Origin: Desulfitobacterium chlororespirans DSM 11544
Lineage (GTDB): Bacteria; Bacillota; Desulfitobacteriia; Desulfitobacteriales; Desulfitobacteriaceae
Assembly (NCBI RefSeq): GCF_900143285.1
Contig: NZ_FRDN01000023.1
Span: forward strand, 1-60,709
Reading direction: 5' to 3'
DNA length: 60,709 nt
Made by a program: the position numbers and the translations under genes. The notes below the pieces were generated by a model. The model was not told the DNA's origin, ran no database searches, and worked only from the letters and a program-made list of their open reading frames with translations. Positions 1 to 7,029 of the stretch are shown here, in pieces (within the stretch, counting starts at the first letter, position 1; every line of letters begins with the position of its first letter).

Positions 1-69
1 TCTCCTGCACACTATCCCATTCCCGAGAACAAACGTATTCTGAAGTACAAGGCAAAGTTTGCCGCATAA
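1..69 (+). CDS. C-terminal end of an unknown gene (partial)
   Basis: An open frame enters from the left edge and ends at TAA 67-69, giving 22 residues ending in KYKAKFAA. The tail is basic and has no motif I recognise. A hairpin followed by a T-rich stretch lies just after the stop, which fits a real 3' end. Function cannot be assigned from this fragment. Confidence 0.5.
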   Translation, partial: SPAHYPIPENKRILKYKAKFAA

Positions 70-75
70 AAGAAG

Positions 76-106
76 AGCTACCACCCATTTGGCAGTAGCT
101 ATTTCT
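76..106 (+). terminator. Probable rho-independent terminator of the leftmost gene
   Basis: AGCTAC (76-81) pairs with GTAGCT (95-100), with further CC/GG pairing inside, followed by ATTTCT. The stem starts 7 bases after the stop codon at 69. The T tract is weak. Confidence 0.5.
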
Positions 107-174
107 ATAACCCTGTTTATTTATTTCCCTGGTCTACCTTGACAGGGGCAGATCAATGGGAGTGCTTCTATTCT

Positions 175-345
175 TTAGGCCTGCACATTAGCACTGCTGA
201 ACAAGGTGTTCGCAACGGGTGCATATCCGCCGCTGGTGGCCCAGGTTGAATGATAATTACCCCGGTAGACATGAGTGGTTATCGTCAGGTCATGCGGAAG
301 ATTGCGATGGCATCGTTGTTCAGACGGAGATAGAGATTCAGAAGT
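175..345 (-). pseudogene. Remnant of a MetE-like (YxjG-type) methionine synthase gene
   Basis: Read on the minus strand, this stretch encodes THVYRGNYHSTWATSGGY followed by APVANTLFSSANVQA and a stop. It closely resembles the conserved core of the vitamin B12-independent methionine synthase-like proteins YxjG/YxjH, in which a CRGN motif precedes a GGY-PVA segment and the chain continues well past this point. Just upstream the similarity continues in another frame (a piece reading LRLNNDAIA), so at least one frameshift is present. Both ends of the gene are missing. This is a decayed fragment recognised by eye; the conserved Cys of CRGN is Tyr here. Confidence 0.6.
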
Positions 346-362
346 TGCGGCAATTAGTTATC

Positions 363-490
363 TTATATCAAAGCTTTAAATATATGACGAACCATTTCGC
401 CACTGATGGAACCATTTTGATGGAAAGTAGCATCCCGACAGCATTGACCACACTGGGGAAATTTAATGTTGAATTATTATTAGTGACAAA
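363..490 (-). pseudogene. Decayed alpha/beta-type small acid-soluble spore protein gene
   Basis: The minus strand encodes QNGSISGEMVRHIFKALI and a stop, matching the C-terminal signature of the intact spore protein at 17295-17441 (QNGSVGGEMVRRTFESFGKR). DNA similarity between the two copies is obvious over about 100 bases. Upstream of the GRDAT segment the fragment loses frame, apparently by a single-base deletion, and no start codon with a ribosome-binding site remains. I read it as a dead paralog. Confidence 0.65.
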
Positions 491-605
491 ATAGTGCAAT
501 AAGATTAAAATAAACTTCTAGTGTAAGTATGCTGGACGAGGCTTTTACGACAGAGCAAACAGAATAATCTTAAAGGAGTTAATTGAGCTTAGAGGAGGCA
601 TTCAG

Positions 606-890
606 ATGAGTTTTCAAGGTGCGATCATCGGGGCAATGGCTTTTATCATCATCGGCGTGTTTCATCCCATTGTCATCAAAGGCGAGTACTATTTCGGAAA
701 AAGGATCTGGCCATTATTCTTAGTTGCTGGGATAGCTTTGATAGGCGCTTCTCTGTTCATTGCTAACTATATGTTATCCGCAATCATCAGTGTTATAGGC
801 TTTTCCTGTCTTTGGAGCATCCATGAAATTTTTGAGCAGGAAAAACGGGTGAAAAAAGGGTGGTTTCCGGGTAATCCGAACAGAAGGTAA
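606..890 (+). CDS. DUF4491 family small membrane protein
   Basis: A 94-residue protein with about three hydrophobic segments (near residues 3-21, 35-53 and 55-72) and a short polar tail ending WFPGNPNRR. The pattern FQG..IG near the N-terminus, GVFHPIVIKGEYYFG, and the ending SIHEIFEQEKRVKKGWFP are characteristic of the DUF4491 family, whose function is unknown. A strong GAGGAGG site lies 8 bases before the ATG. The length is typical for the family. It stands alone, followed by a strong terminator at 1033. Confidence 0.85.
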   Translation: MSFQGAIIGAMAFIIIGVFHPIVIKGEYYFGKRIWPLFLVAGIALIGASLFIANYMLSAIISVIGFSCLWSIHEIFEQEKRVKKGWFPGNPNRR

Positions 891-1032
891 GGGGAAAGCC
901 TGTTCTTCATTTCTGCTTGGCTACAGGTCAAATGTTGCAGAGTCAGAAGACCTGCCTGTTTTATGCCTATGACTCTACGAGCGATAGAGGGTATTGGACC
1001 GGGTTTAGGGACATAGTAAAGGAAAAAGCAAA

Positions 1033-1070
1033 AGCTGGCTGCCGCGAAAATTGTGGCAGTCAGCTTTTTT
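1033..1070 (+). terminator. Strong rho-independent terminator
   Basis: AGCTGGCTGCC pairs with GGCAGTCAGCT across a short A-rich loop, followed by six T. It lies in the 891-1217 gap, which otherwise holds no credible gene: an open frame at 917 lacks a ribosome-binding site and reads through this hairpin. It should end the DUF4491 transcript. Confidence 0.8.
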
Positions 1071-1217
1071 GCAGGCAGGAACAAAAAATAAAATTCCTCT
1101 TGATTTTTATAAAGTTTTTATAATTGGTTTATAAGATATTTAAAATAATGAAGTAAAATTAAAACAAGTAAATTGGTGGATTGATGTTAAGGGTTATTTT
1201 AGGTAGAGGGTGATGGA
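1071..1217 (+). promoter_or_regulatory. AT-rich upstream region of the two-component operon
   Basis: Very AT-rich stretch between the terminator and the TTG start of the histidine kinase. Several TATAAT-like and TTGATT-like hexamers are present (for example near 1105-1145), but I cannot pick one pair with good spacing, so the promoter position is left open. Confidence 0.35.
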
Positions 1218-2333
1218 TTGAGACCAGATAAAAAGTTTCATAAATTGTATCATGAGGAGTTTCATAAAGGCAGGCAGCACGGGGAATCTCAGAAATTGCG
1301 CAGGTCCATAAAGTTTCTGCGCCCGGTCGGCGTCGTTTTGAATTTGCTTCTTTTATACCTGCTCTTTCAATGGATCGGGCTCAAAGCCATTGCTGTATTT
1401 TTTGCCTTGATCCTCATTACCCGAGAAATACTCCAGCTCGGTTTTTTCCGGCGCCTGGAGAAGCGGGTCTTTAAACCGATGGAACAATTAAAGCAGGGTT
1501 TTGACGAAATCGCCAAAGGAAATTATCAAGTGTCAATTGAGCCGGAAGTCGAAAATGAATTCACGCAGCTGATTTACGCCTTTAATGAAATGGCTTCCAA
1601 ACTGCAGGCAAGCGAAAGAAGCAATCAGGAGTATGAGAAAAACCGAAAGACTCTGGTGGCCAACATCTCCCATGATCTAAAAACGCCGATTACCTCGATC
1701 CAGGGCTATCTGGAAGTAATTCTTGAGGGGTGCGTCAGCGAACCGGAGAAAATAAAGCGTTACCTGGAGACGATTTACAGCAATACTGCGTATATGAATA
1801 AGCTGATTGATGATCTGTTTTTGTTTTCCAAGCTGGATATGGACAAAGTGGAGATGAATTATGAAGTCCTGAGTATAGGCGCCTACCTGGACGATTTAGC
1901 TACCGAGTTAAAGTTTGAGTTTGAAGAAAGACAATTCAAATTTTCCTATCAGAAAAGAACGGATCGGGATTATACGGTCAATATTGATGGGAAGCGGGTG
2001 TATCAAGGGATCCGCAATATCATCGATAATGCCATGAAATATGGGCCGGAGCAGGATTTAAAGGTGACAATGGAGTTATATGCTCAGAAAGATGATATCT
2101 GTATCGACATTGCCGACAATGGTCCGGGGATTTCGGAAGAGCAGCTGCCCCATATTTTTAACCGCTTTTACCGGATTGACACGGAGCGCTCCAAAGATTT
2201 CGTAAGTACAGGGCTGGGTTTGGCCATAGCTAAGGAGCTGATTGAAGCTCAGAGGGGCACAATCTCAGTTGCCAGTACAGGTGAGGCCGGCTCCTGCTTT
2301 ACCATAAAGCTGCCTATTATTAAATCATCTTAA
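1218..2333 (+). CDS. Membrane sensor histidine kinase (HAMP-HisKA-HATPase)
   Basis: A 371-residue kinase. Two transmembrane segments sit close together (about residues 35-50 and 54-72) with almost no external loop, as in kinases that sense through the membrane or a partner. A HAMP-like region (about 80-135) leads to the H-box ISHDLKTPITS with His152 as the phosphorylation site. The ATPase domain shows the N-box NIIDNAMKYG, the G1 box DNGPGI, an F-box-like stretch and the G2 box GLGLAIA. The TTG start is chosen because AGAGGG precedes it at normal spacing. It is followed after 65 bases by its likely response regulator. The signal is unknown. Confidence 0.92.
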   Translation: MRPDKKFHKLYHEEFHKGRQHGESQKLRRSIKFLRPVGVVLNLLLLYLLFQWIGLKAIAVFFALILITREILQLGFFRRLEKRVFKPMEQLKQGFDEIAKGNYQVSIEPEVENEFTQLIYAFNEMASKLQASERSNQEYEKNRKTLVANISHDLKTPITSIQGYLEVILEGCVSEPEKIKRYLETIYSNTAYMNKLIDDLFLFSKLDMDKVEMNYEVLSIGAYLDDLATELKFEFEERQFKFSYQKRTDRDYTVNIDGKRVYQGIRNIIDNAMKYGPEQDLKVTMELYAQKDDICIDIADNGPGISEEQLPHIFNRFYRIDTERSKDFVSTGLGLAIAKELIEAQRGTISVASTGEAGSCFTIKLPIIKSS

Positions 2334-2398
2334 TACACATCGTTCTGCTCGAAATAATATAGCTCAATCGTAACAATAGGATGGGAGGGCCTATGGTA

Positions 2399-3085
2399 AT
2401 GAAAAATATTCTGATCATTGAAGATGATGTCAATATTGCCGAACTGGAACGAGATTATCTGCAGCTTAACGGCTATAAAGTGGATATCGTCTTGGATGGA
2501 GCAACAGGGCTGAAGAAAGCTGTCTCCGGGACTTATGATATTCTGATCGTCGATTTAATGCTGCCCCAGTTGGATGGTTTTGAGATCATTAAAGAAGTCC
2601 GCAAGAAGTTGGAGATTCCCATTATAGTCCTGTCGGCCCGCAGTGAAGATATTGATAAAATCAGGGGACTGGATTACGGTGCCGACGATTATTTGACGAA
2701 ACCTTTCAGCCCCGCGGAACTGATGGCCCGCATCAGATCCCATTTGAAACGATACGAACGTCTGACAGGTAAACACCAAAGCTCAGAAGTGATCAATCAC
2801 CGTGGACTGGAAATCAATACCGCTTCCCATAAAGTCTATGTCAATGGCAAAGAAGTTCAATTCACCGCCAAGGAATATGAACTCCTGCTCTTCTTTGCTT
2901 CCAACCCGAATATACTTTTCAGCAAGGAGCGCATCTTTGATCTGCTTTGGGGCGCGGAGTCCTACGGGGATCTGGCAACCGTCCCGGTTCATATTCAAAA
3001 GATCAGGAAGAAAATCGAAAGAGACCCGGCTAACCCGGAATATATAGAGACCATCTGGGGAACCGGTTACCGGTTTAATCCATAA
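2399..3085 (+). CDS. OmpR/PhoB-family response regulator
   Basis: A 228-residue regulator with an N-terminal receiver domain (acidic pair EDD at 8-10, phosphoacceptor Asp52 in IVDLMLP, conserved Lys in LTKPF) and a C-terminal winged-helix domain ending in TIWGTGYRF, the usual OmpR-type end. It should be phosphorylated by the adjacent kinase and bind DNA. Of three in-frame ATGs I chose the third (2399), since GGGAGGG at 2383-2389 is about 9 bases upstream of it but too close to the others. It may also control the ferredoxin gene 24 bases downstream. Confidence 0.92.
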   Translation: MKNILIIEDDVNIAELERDYLQLNGYKVDIVLDGATGLKKAVSGTYDILIVDLMLPQLDGFEIIKEVRKKLEIPIIVLSARSEDIDKIRGLDYGADDYLTKPFSPAELMARIRSHLKRYERLTGKHQSSEVINHRGLEINTASHKVYVNGKEVQFTAKEYELLLFFASNPNILFSKERIFDLLWGAESYGDLATVPVHIQKIRKKIERDPANPEYIETIWGTGYRFNP

Positions 3086-3109
3086 AATTTAATTTAGGAG
3101 TGTTGATTT

Positions 3110-3352
3110 ATGAGTGTAAACATCAATCTGAATCGGTGTGATGGCTGCGGATTATGTGTCAGTAAATGTCCGGCTAAAGTATTGGAATTACAAGAAGTTA
3201 AGCAGGCAGATTATAATCAGCTTAATATGATTGGAAAATTAAAGATCAAAGTCAAGGGTAATTCGAGAGCCTATGTCAGCAATGAATCCGCCTGTATAGC
3301 TTGTAAAATGTGTCAAAATAACTGCCATGAGAGGGCGATTAAAGTCGGTTGA
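3110..3352 (+). CDS. Small 2[4Fe-4S] ferredoxin
   Basis: An 80-residue protein with two complete cluster motifs: Cys10, 13, 16, 20 (CxxCxxCxxxCP) and Cys62, 65, 68, 72 (CxxCxxCxxxC). The motifs are about 40 residues apart, longer than in clostridial-type ferredoxins, with a basic linker (KLKIKVKGNSR). It would carry low-potential electrons in the cytoplasm. TTAGGAG lies before the ATG. The gene follows the response regulator closely and ends before a terminator at 3472. The redox partner is not evident; the NifH-like protein further on is one speculative possibility. Confidence 0.9.
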   Translation: MSVNINLNRCDGCGLCVSKCPAKVLELQEVKQADYNQLNMIGKLKIKVKGNSRAYVSNESACIACKMCQNNCHERAIKVG

Positions 3353-3368
3353 TGGGTTAATGACATTC

Positions 3369-3394
3369 GAAATTCCCAAACGTTTGGGAATTTC
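3369..3394. repeat. Perfect 26-bp palindrome after the ferredoxin gene
   Basis: GAAATTCCCAAAC is followed directly by its exact reverse complement. There is no loop and no T tract, so it is not a typical terminator. It may be a protein-binding site or an RNA-stability element. Confidence 0.7.
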
Positions 3395-3471
3395 AGATGA
3401 AAGGTTATAGTGGAATGGGGGGCTAAAATAGGATATGAATCCGATTTTGCAACTGCATTAGATAGCCTCAA

Positions 3472-3502
3472 GGGCATTGCTCATTTTGAGTGATGCTCTT
3501 TG
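3472..3502 (+). terminator. Probable terminator of the ferredoxin transcript
   Basis: GGGCATTGCTCA pairs with TGAGTGATGCTC (one G-U pair) around a short T loop, followed by TTTGTT. It lies 120 bases after the ferredoxin stop and just before the promoter of the riboswitch transcript. Confidence 0.6.
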
Positions 3503-3521
3503 TTGTAGGCAAAATATTCTG

Positions 3522-3548
3522 TTGACTTACAGTGGTACTTGATATAAT
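3522..3548 (+). promoter_or_regulatory. Likely sigma-A promoter of the cobalamin riboswitch transcript
   Basis: TTGACT (3522-3527) and TATAAT (3543-3548), spaced 15 bases apart (16 if GTTGAC is used). It sits about 30 bases before the 5' side of the riboswitch, where a start is needed. Confidence 0.6.
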
Positions 3549-3575
3549 GTTGATTATAAGGAAAAACTGAATATC

Positions 3576-3733
3576 AGGCGGAATAGGGTTGCTTAAATGC
3601 ATTAATAGGGAACTCCGGTGCGAAGCCGGGACAGCCCCGCTACTGTAAGAAGGACGAGCCCCTTAGAGGATCCACTGGTGAAAACCGGGAAGGTAAGGGA
3701 TGAGGATGAGTTCAAGTCAGGATACCTGCCCCA
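3576..3733 (+). ncRNA. Cobalamin (AdoCbl-class) riboswitch
   Basis: The conserved landmarks appear in order: TAATAGGGAA, then CCGGTGCGAAGCCGG, then CAGCCCCGCTACTGTAA, then CCACTGGTGAAAACCGGGAAGG, and the B12 box GTCAGGATACCTGCC near 3716-3730. Known family members lower downstream expression when cobalamin is plentiful. Here a hairpin with a long T run follows at 3826, so control is probably by transcription termination. The next gene is the double-CXXCG protein at 3904, not a known cobalamin synthesis or transport gene. Confidence 0.95.
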
Positions 3734-3825
3734 TTCCAGAAACACAAGTTTTCGGGGGAGAATAAGTGTGGTGAATTTAAGGGTAGGATGATCGCTCATC
3801 TTTACCTTATTACATGATGTCTGCC

Positions 3826-3853
3826 AGAGCCGAATACACCGGCTCTTTTTTTT
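3826..3853 (+). terminator. Terminator of the cobalamin riboswitch expression platform
   Basis: AGAGCCG (3826-3832) pairs with CGGCTCT (3840-3846) and is followed by a run of eight T. A second possible stem, GGGTAGGATGA with TCATCTTTACC near 3781-3807, lies just before it. The position between the riboswitch and the next gene fits a regulated terminator. Confidence 0.85.
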
Positions 3854-3903
3854 ATTATCGGAGTATATGTTGGAAAGTAGAGTATATATTGGAAGGTGAT
3901 GGG

Positions 3904-4560
3904 ATGCGCTATTATTGTTTGGAAATTGATGAAGGAGAAAAAGAGCCCTACGCCTATGGGGTAAGTGTAACCGAATGGCCAAGAAAAGAAATCCATTGTC
4001 CCCTATGCCAAAGAGAATGGAAAAAAAGCACAATGCATGATTTGGGAACCGATACACCTATTGCTTTATCTAACGATAATTATCCTGATTTTCTCTGGTT
4101 TTATATCAATCATATCTCCGGGAAGGCCAAGGACGTCCTGGAAAGAGAAAAGATTACGGGGTACAGCTTAGAGAAAGCCCATGTACTATCCATCCGTGAT
4201 TTATCGGATCTGCAGCTAACGGAGCTCAGGCGCCAGGGCATCAGAGTCCATAAGATATCCAAAGAGCCGCCGGCCTATTACAAGCTTCATGTCGCTGTCA
4301 GCGCCGAATTTTATAAAAAATCAAATGTTATTCTGCTCAATCGTTGTCCGGAATGCGGCTATGAAACCTATAGTGCCGAGAGCAAGGAGCGGATTGAAGC
4401 GCGGGATTACCTTTATTTAAGAGAAGAATCCCTCAAGGGAGTGGATCTGTTCAGGGCCAAGGGCTACGGAGTTACTGTGTATTGCTCTGAACGATTTGTT
4501 GAAGTCTATAAAAGACACGAGCTGACAGGGCTGACCTTTACCGAGATGGAAGTGCTTTGA
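3904..4560 (+). CDS. Double-CXXCG motif protein, function unknown
   Basis: A 218-residue soluble protein with two CxxC pairs: Cys32/35 (CPLC) near the N-terminus and Cys149/152 (CPECG) near the C-terminus, probably one zinc or metal site. The ending (VDLFRAKGYGVTVYCSERF, then VEVY and LTGLTF) resembles the double-CXXCG family known mainly from Myxococcus, whose function is not established. The ATG at 3904 is chosen because GGAAGGTGATGGG precedes it; an earlier in-frame ATG would lie inside the terminator. Its control by a cobalamin riboswitch is the only functional clue and suggests a link to B12 supply. The stop codon lies within its own terminator. Confidence 0.75.
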   Translation: MRYYCLEIDEGEKEPYAYGVSVTEWPRKEIHCPLCQREWKKSTMHDLGTDTPIALSNDNYPDFLWFYINHISGKAKDVLEREKITGYSLEKAHVLSIRDLSDLQLTELRRQGIRVHKISKEPPAYYKLHVAVSAEFYKKSNVILLNRCPECGYETYSAESKERIEARDYLYLREESLKGVDLFRAKGYGVTVYCSERFVEVYKRHELTGLTFTEMEVL

Positions 4561-4580
4561 GATCAGGCACTTCTTTTTTT
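4549..4580 (+). terminator. Rho-independent terminator overlapping the gene end
   Basis: GAAGTGC (4549-4555) pairs with GCACTTC (4567-4573), followed by seven T. The left arm is part of the last codons of the double-CXXCG gene. Confidence 0.8.
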
Positions 4581-4723
4581 GTGTGAAAACATAACTCCAT
4601 ATAACCTAATTTCATAACTGGATATAACCTAATTTAATGTAAAATAAAATCAGGATATTTATTTTTGTGTTGATTTATGTTATGTTATGTTCATGAACAA
4701 ACAATGAAATTGAATAGTTTTCC

Positions 4724-4860
4724 GAGCTCCTTTGTCTAAAAGACTATCTCATGACGGAGGAGCCTGAGCAAACCGCTCACGGGGTCAGTCAGGAAACCAG
4801 CTGGCCTTCACTGATGAAAAGGAAGCAGAAAATACAGGATTGACAGATCGGGTGCTGGCT
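4724..4860 (+). ncRNA. Moco-type riboswitch (molybdenum or tungsten cofactor)
   Basis: A structured leader with the hallmarks of the Moco RNA motif: a long outer stem (GCTCCTTTGTC with GACGGAGGAGC), then GAGCAAACCGCTC, a GGGTC segment, GGAAAC, and GGCCTTC followed by GATGAAAAGG. In known cases this RNA precedes molybdopterin synthesis, Mo transport or Mo/W enzyme genes; here it precedes a MoeA-like gene. TGATGAAAA (4812-4820) is complementary to TTTTCATCA (4868-4876), a plausible switch between ligand-bound and free forms. By eye I cannot separate the Moco and Tuco (tungsten) variants. Confidence 0.72.
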
Positions 4861-4880
4861 TTTGCTGTTTTCATCATCGG

Positions 4881-4913
4881 GCGGTTTTGCTTTGGAAAGG
4901 CAGGCCGCTTTTT
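4881..4913 (+). terminator. Putative terminator of the Moco-type expression platform
   Basis: GCGGTTTTGCTTT pairs imperfectly (G-U pairs and one bulge) with AAAGGCAGGCCGC, followed by five T. It ends 33 bases before the MoeA-like start codon, so termination here would silence the whole nitrogenase-like operon. Confidence 0.6.
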
Positions 4914-4945
4914 CTGTTGGTATTGTTTTTATAAGGAGAAACACC

Positions 4946-6256
4946 ATGGCAAACAATCAGCATGATCACATCAGCTGCCCCTCCTCATCCTGTATCGGTT
5001 GTGCCACACGCTGTCATCGGCAGCAGAATGATCCGTTCTCCCGGGATGAGGCCTTGGCGATCCTTTTCGACCAGGCCAAATTTGAACTGGCCAAGGAATT
5101 CGTACCACTGAATGAAGCCTTGGGCCGGGTGACTTCGGAACCGACCTATGCAGCCTTTTCGGTGCCTTCGGCAGATACCGCTCAGCATGACGGAATTATG
5201 GTGAACTGGGAACAGGCTAAAAAGCTGCTTGAGAGCGGCAGCCGGGTGCTGGCTGAACATGAATTTTGTCTCCGGGCGATGGGTGCGGTGATCGAACCGC
5301 CTTTTGATACAGTGATCCCTTTGGAACAGGTAAAGCATTGGACAGATGGAAGAGTGGAAATCAAGGCGTTGCCCGCACCGGGGCAGGGAATCAAGCGGGC
5401 AGGCAGTAGCATCCGGGAGGGTGAGCGGCTTGTTCCGGCCAATTACCGCCTGAACCCGGCGAATCTCTCGATCCTGCGTTTTGCCGGAGTGGAAACGGTA
5501 ACCGTATGGAAAAAGCCCAAAGCCGCCATCATTCCGGTGGGGGACGACCTGGTGGCACCCGGCCGCCGGCCCGGCCCCGGACAGGTGGTGGAGTCGGACA
5601 GCATTCTCTTGGCAGGGATCCTTCGGGAATGCGGCGGGGAGGCCTGGACAGAACCGGTGGCAGGGGATGGGGAAGATCTGATCTGCCAGGCTATTCTGCA
5701 GGTTATCTCCCGTTGTGATGTGCTGATCCTGATCGGGGGCTTGGGCCGCAGCGGAGCCCGGTATGGAGATTATACTGTCCAGGCTGTTGAAAAGCTGGGC
5801 AGAGTGCTGGTCCAGGGCATGGGATTCAACCCTGGTGGGAAAGCCATGCTGCTGGGAGAAATTCAGGGAAAATGTGTCGTGGGAATTCCCGCGCCTCCTC
5901 ATGCGGCTCTGACTCAGGCTGAGCAGTACCTGCCCGCGATTATGGAACGCTTTCTGGGTTGTCCGTGTTATGAGCGGCCGGAGATCAAAGCCCGGCTGTA
6001 TGAGGATTACCAAAGTGGAATCCGCTCCGGCCGTCATGCTCATGTAGGTCTCAGTTGGACCGGAGAGGAGTATGAGATTGTTCCTATCCGGATGGGAGAC
6101 ACAGTGGACTGTTTTGTCAATGCCACGGGGATTTTGATGGAGGAAGCTGAGGACCGTTTGCTAAAAAAGGGGGAACCAGCTACAGTACGGCTGCTTTGCG
6201 GCGAAAAGACGCTCAGGCAGCGCAGTCAAACTGGGCAGGACAATCCCACCGGGTAA
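4946..6256 (+). CDS. MoeA-like protein with N-terminal Cys-rich extension
   Basis: A 436-residue relative of MoeA, the enzyme that inserts molybdate or tungstate into adenylylated molybdopterin. The MoeA order is visible: an N-terminal region with the altered motif ADTAQHDGIMV (usually DNSAMDGYAV), the GDDL...GQVVESDS segment, then GGLGRSGARYGDYT and NPGGKAM (usually KPGKP). The usual PGNP motif reads IPAPP. An added N-terminus carries Cys11, 16, 19 and 23 (C-x4-C-x2-C-x3-C), a possible metal or Fe-S site. AAGGAG precedes the ATG. First gene of the riboswitch-led operon, 14 bases before the NifH-like gene. The changed active site suggests a function other than plain Mo insertion. Confidence 0.85.
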   Translation: MANNQHDHISCPSSSCIGCATRCHRQQNDPFSRDEALAILFDQAKFELAKEFVPLNEALGRVTSEPTYAAFSVPSADTAQHDGIMVNWEQAKKLLESGSRVLAEHEFCLRAMGAVIEPPFDTVIPLEQVKHWTDGRVEIKALPAPGQGIKRAGSSIREGERLVPANYRLNPANLSILRFAGVETVTVWKKPKAAIIPVGDDLVAPGRRPGPGQVVESDSILLAGILRECGGEAWTEPVAGDGEDLICQAILQVISRCDVLILIGGLGRSGARYGDYTVQAVEKLGRVLVQGMGFNPGGKAMLLGEIQGKCVVGIPAPPHAALTQAEQYLPAIMERFLGCPCYERPEIKARLYEDYQSGIRSGRHAHVGLSWTGEEYEIVPIRMGDTVDCFVNATGILMEEAEDRLLKKGEPATVRLLCGEKTLRQRSQTGQDNPTG

Positions 6257-6270
6257 GGAGTGCATAAACC

Positions 6271-7029
6271 ATGATTAGAGCAGCTATTTACGGTAAGGGA
6301 GGGATTGGCAAATCCACCACCACCTCCAATTTGGCGGTGGCCTTGAGCGAGATGGGCTATAAAGTGATGCAGATCGGCTGCGATCCCAAGGCGGATTCCA
6401 CGCGGATGCTGACCGGGGGCCGGGCCATTCCCACCGTATTGGAGCTGGTGCGCAGCAGACGGGATGACCTGCAGGTGAGCGACTTTGTACAGGAGGGCTA
6501 TAACGGGGTACTTTGTGTGGAAGCAGGCGGTCCCATGCCCGGCATCGGCTGTGCGGGACGGGGAATTATCACCGCTTTTGATACCTTGGCGGAAATGAAA
6601 GCTTATGAAGTCTACCAGCCGGATATCGTGCTTTACGATGTGTTGGGGGATGTGGTCTGCGGCGGCTTCGCCATGCCTCTGCGGGGCGAATATACGGATG
6701 TGGTCTTTATCGTTACCTCGGGAGAGATGATGTCTATGTATGCAGCTTCCAATATCGCCGCAGCTTTGGCCAATTTCCGCAGCCGGGACTATGCCCGTTA
6801 CGGAGGGCTGATCCTGAACCGGCGCAATGTGGACAAGGAGCTGGAGTTGGTGCAGCAGCTGGCGGCGGAAACCCAGGGCGAGCTTATTGCCGTTATTCCC
6901 CGGGCGGCCGAGATCCAGAAGGGGGAAGAGCAGGGCAAGACGGTTATGGAGATTTTTCCGGAAACGGAGATTGCCCAAGGCTACCGCACTCTGGCCCGGC
7001 GCTTCCTTGAGGTGTGCGGACATGAGTAA
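6271..7029 (+). CDS. NifH-like reductase (nitrogenase iron-protein family)
   Basis: A 252-residue NifH/BchL/CfbC-type ATPase. It has the deviant Walker [10 protein letters not shown], the switch region [10 protein letters not shown], and both cluster ligands in GIGCAGRGI and GDVVCGGFA, so the homodimer should hold one [4Fe-4S] cluster and pass electrons with ATP hydrolysis. It is shorter than nitrogenase NifH (about 290 residues), mainly at the C-terminus. Its gene overlaps the NifD-like gene by 8 bases, so the two are translationally coupled. The family also serves chlorophyll, F430 and methylthio-alkane reductases, so the name does not imply nitrogen fixation. Confidence 0.93.
   Translation: MIRAAIYGKGGIGKSTTTSNLAVALSEMGYKVMQIGCDPKADSTRMLTGGRAIPTVLELVRSRRDDLQVSDFVQEGYNGVLCVEAGGPMPGIGCAGRGIITAFDTLAEMKAYEVYQPDIVLYDVLGDVVCGGFAMPLRGEYTDVVFIVTSGEMMSMYAASNIAAALANFRSRDYARYGGLILNRRNVDKELELVQQLAAETQGELIAVIPRAAEIQKGEEQGKTVMEIFPETEIAQGYRTLARRFLEVCGHE

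Noticed and set aside
917-1123. A 68-codon frame after the DUF4491 gene
   Set aside because: No ribosome-binding site and it reads through a strong terminator hairpin.
4985-6043. A 352-codon open frame on the minus strand inside the first MoeA-like gene
   Set aside because: Lies fully antisense to a gene with clear family motifs, has no ribosome-binding site and encodes a His/Arg/Pro-rich product without motifs; typical GC-driven antisense frame.
6226-7023. A 265-codon minus-strand frame over the NifH-like gene
   Set aside because: Antisense to an intact NifH-family gene; composition and lack of a start signal mark it as a shadow.
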